DNA of 6,390 bases from Oscillospiraceae bacterium (lineage in GTDB: Bacteria > Bacillota > Clostridia > Oscillospirales > Ruminococcaceae): NCBI GenBank assembly GCA_017544185.1, contig JAFYEQ010000180.1, positions 1 through 6,390 on the forward strand, in the 5' to 3' direction. The notes beneath the pieces are model-generated. The model worked only from the letters and a program-made list of their open reading frames with translations. It was not told the DNA's origin and did no database searches. Shown here piece after piece: positions 5,708 through 6,390 of the stretch. Numbering within the stretch: the first letter of the stretch is position 1; every line of letters starts with the position of its first letter. Position numbers and translations under genes: made by a program.

Positions 5708-5757
5708 CGATATGGGTGCAGGCAGTGCTCGCCGAGATGGGTGCAGGCACTGCCCGC
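5708..5757. repeat. 25-bp palindromic repeat, copies 2 and 3 in exact tandem
   Basis: Copy 2 (5708-5732) and copy 3 (5733-5757) abut with a 25-bp period. Copy 2 carries GCAGGCAGTGCTCGC (5718-5732) and copy 3 carries GCAGGCACTGCCCGC (5743-5757), each a palindrome weakened by an A-C mismatch; copy 2 also has a G-U pair. The block ATATCAACGA-x-ATGGGTGC before copy 2 (5701-5719) matches 5603-5621 at 18 of 19 positions. Confidence 0.75.
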
Positions 5758-5768
5758 CCTGACGGGAG
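5753..5768 (+). promoter_or_regulatory. YgiQ ribosome-binding site that could be masked by the last palindrome
   Basis: GGGAG at 5764-5768 is the Shine-Dalgarno sequence for ATG 5777, at an 8-nt distance. CCCG at 5753-5756, the right arm of palindrome copy 3, can pair with CGGG at 5763-5766 across a 6-nt loop. The arm would have to leave its own hairpin to do so. This makes two exclusive folds possible, one leaving the site open and one closing it; regulation is inference. Confidence 0.35.
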
Positions 5769-5776
5769 ATGATGAT

Positions 5777-6390
5777 ATGTTCATGCCGATAAGCAAAGAG
5801 GATATGAAGGAGCGGGGGATAGAGCAGCTGGACTTTGTATATATCCTTGGCGATGCGTACGTAGATCACCCCAGCTTCGGCGGCGCGATCATATCACGTA
5901 TCCTCGAGCATAACGGGTATACCGTGGGCATCATCGCCCAGCCCGACTATCACGATCCGAAGAGCGTCATGAGGCTGGGACTGCCGCGGCTGGCGTGGCT
6001 GGTATCGGCGGGCAATATAGACTCTATGGTGGCGCATTATACCGTGGCCAAGAAGAGGCGCTCGGAGGATCTGTATTCTGCGGGCGGCAAGGGCGGCAGG
6101 CGTCCCGACCGTGCAGCGACGGTGTACAGCCGTATGTGCCGTAATGCAGCTCCGGAGATACCCATACTCTGCGGCGGACTGGAGGTATCGCTCCGACGCT
6201 TCGCCCATTATGACTACTGGAAGGATACAGTGATGGAGTCGGTGCTGGTGGATACTGGCGCTGATATACTGATGTTCGGCATGGGCGAGCACTCTATCGT
6301 GGAGCTGGCCGACAGACTGGCTGCCGGTGAGGATGTGCACAGCATACGAGACGTGAGAGGGACGTGCTACCTGTGCGATCCGCGCGAGAC
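5777..6390 (+). CDS. YgiQ-family radical SAM protein, 3' end outside the window
   Basis: From ATG 5777 the frame is open to the right edge, giving 204 residues of a protein that is usually about 600-700 long. The N-terminal UPF0313-type domain is clear. MFMPISKEDM (1-10) is followed by DFVYILGDAYVDHPSFGGAI (19-38) and GYTVGIIAQPD (47-57). Further on come VSAGNIDSMVAHYT, the KKRR-rich segment and GGRRPDRA, then CGGLEVSLRRFAHYDYW and MFGMGEHSIVELAD. The radical SAM cysteine cluster lies further downstream in this family and is not reached, so catalytic competence cannot be judged. The reaction of YgiQ proteins is not known to me. It is cytoplasmic with no signal peptide. The start is supported by GGGAG at 5764-5768. 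The gene begins 19 nt after a palindromic repeat that may affect its translation. Confidence 0.93.
   Translation, partial: MFMPISKEDMKERGIEQLDFVYILGDAYVDHPSFGGAIISRILEHNGYTVGIIAQPDYHDPKSVMRLGLPRLAWLVSAGNIDSMVAHYTVAKKRRSEDLYSAGGKGGRRPDRAATVYSRMCRNAAPEIPILCGGLEVSLRRFAHYDYWKDTVMESVLVDTGADILMFGMGEHSIVELADRLAAGEDVHSIRDVRGTCYLCDPRE

Noticed and set aside
5558..5757. CRISPR array
   Set aside because: The repeats are of differing lengths, imperfect and palindromic, two abut with no spacer, and there are no regular unique spacers or cas genes.

Overview
The window reads as part of a bacterial chromosome, most likely from an anaerobic member of the Clostridia (Bacillota). The clues are the UPF0340/TIGR01440 protein (a typically Firmicutes family), strong AGGAGG-type ribosome-binding sites on almost every gene, GC content that looks slightly above 50% by eye, and heavy use of ATA (Ile) and AGG (Arg) codons. 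This is inference from gene content and style, because no rRNA or other marker gene is present. All supported genes lie on the + strand.

Layout. (1) 1-1457: the 3' part of an aminoglycoside/choline-kinase-like phosphotransferase, a complete UPF0340 protein and a 69-residue cysteine-cluster protein, separated by gaps of about 60 nt and probably co-transcribed. (2) 1458-1703: an intergenic region with a textbook sigma-A promoter (TTGACA, 17 nt, TATAAT) whose -35 box lies in a dyad. (3) 1704-3837: a membrane-anchored S41-type protease gene interrupted near its 3' end by a one-base frameshift, followed after 23 nt by a tautomerase-family gene. (4) 3898-4683: an alpha/beta hydrolase. (5) 4791-5519: an ATP-grasp protein of the R2K type, flanked on both sides by copies of a 34-bp repeat. 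(6) 5520-5776: a 257-nt intergenic block of palindromic and tandem repeats. (7) 5777-6390: the 5' part of a YgiQ-family radical SAM gene that runs off the window.

The genes do not form one recognisable pathway. The promoter at 1594-1622 is well placed to drive the protease and tautomerase, and perhaps the hydrolase by read-through past a weak hairpin. The most unusual part is 4724-5776. The repeat block there shares a 34-bp motif (30 of 34 positions identical) with the region upstream of the ATP-grasp gene, and its last palindrome ends 19 nt before the YgiQ start codon, where it could mask the ribosome-binding site. This looks like a dispersed palindromic repeat family or a small mobile cassette, not a CRISPR array. 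No complete new defence or biosynthetic system can be demonstrated from the sequence alone.
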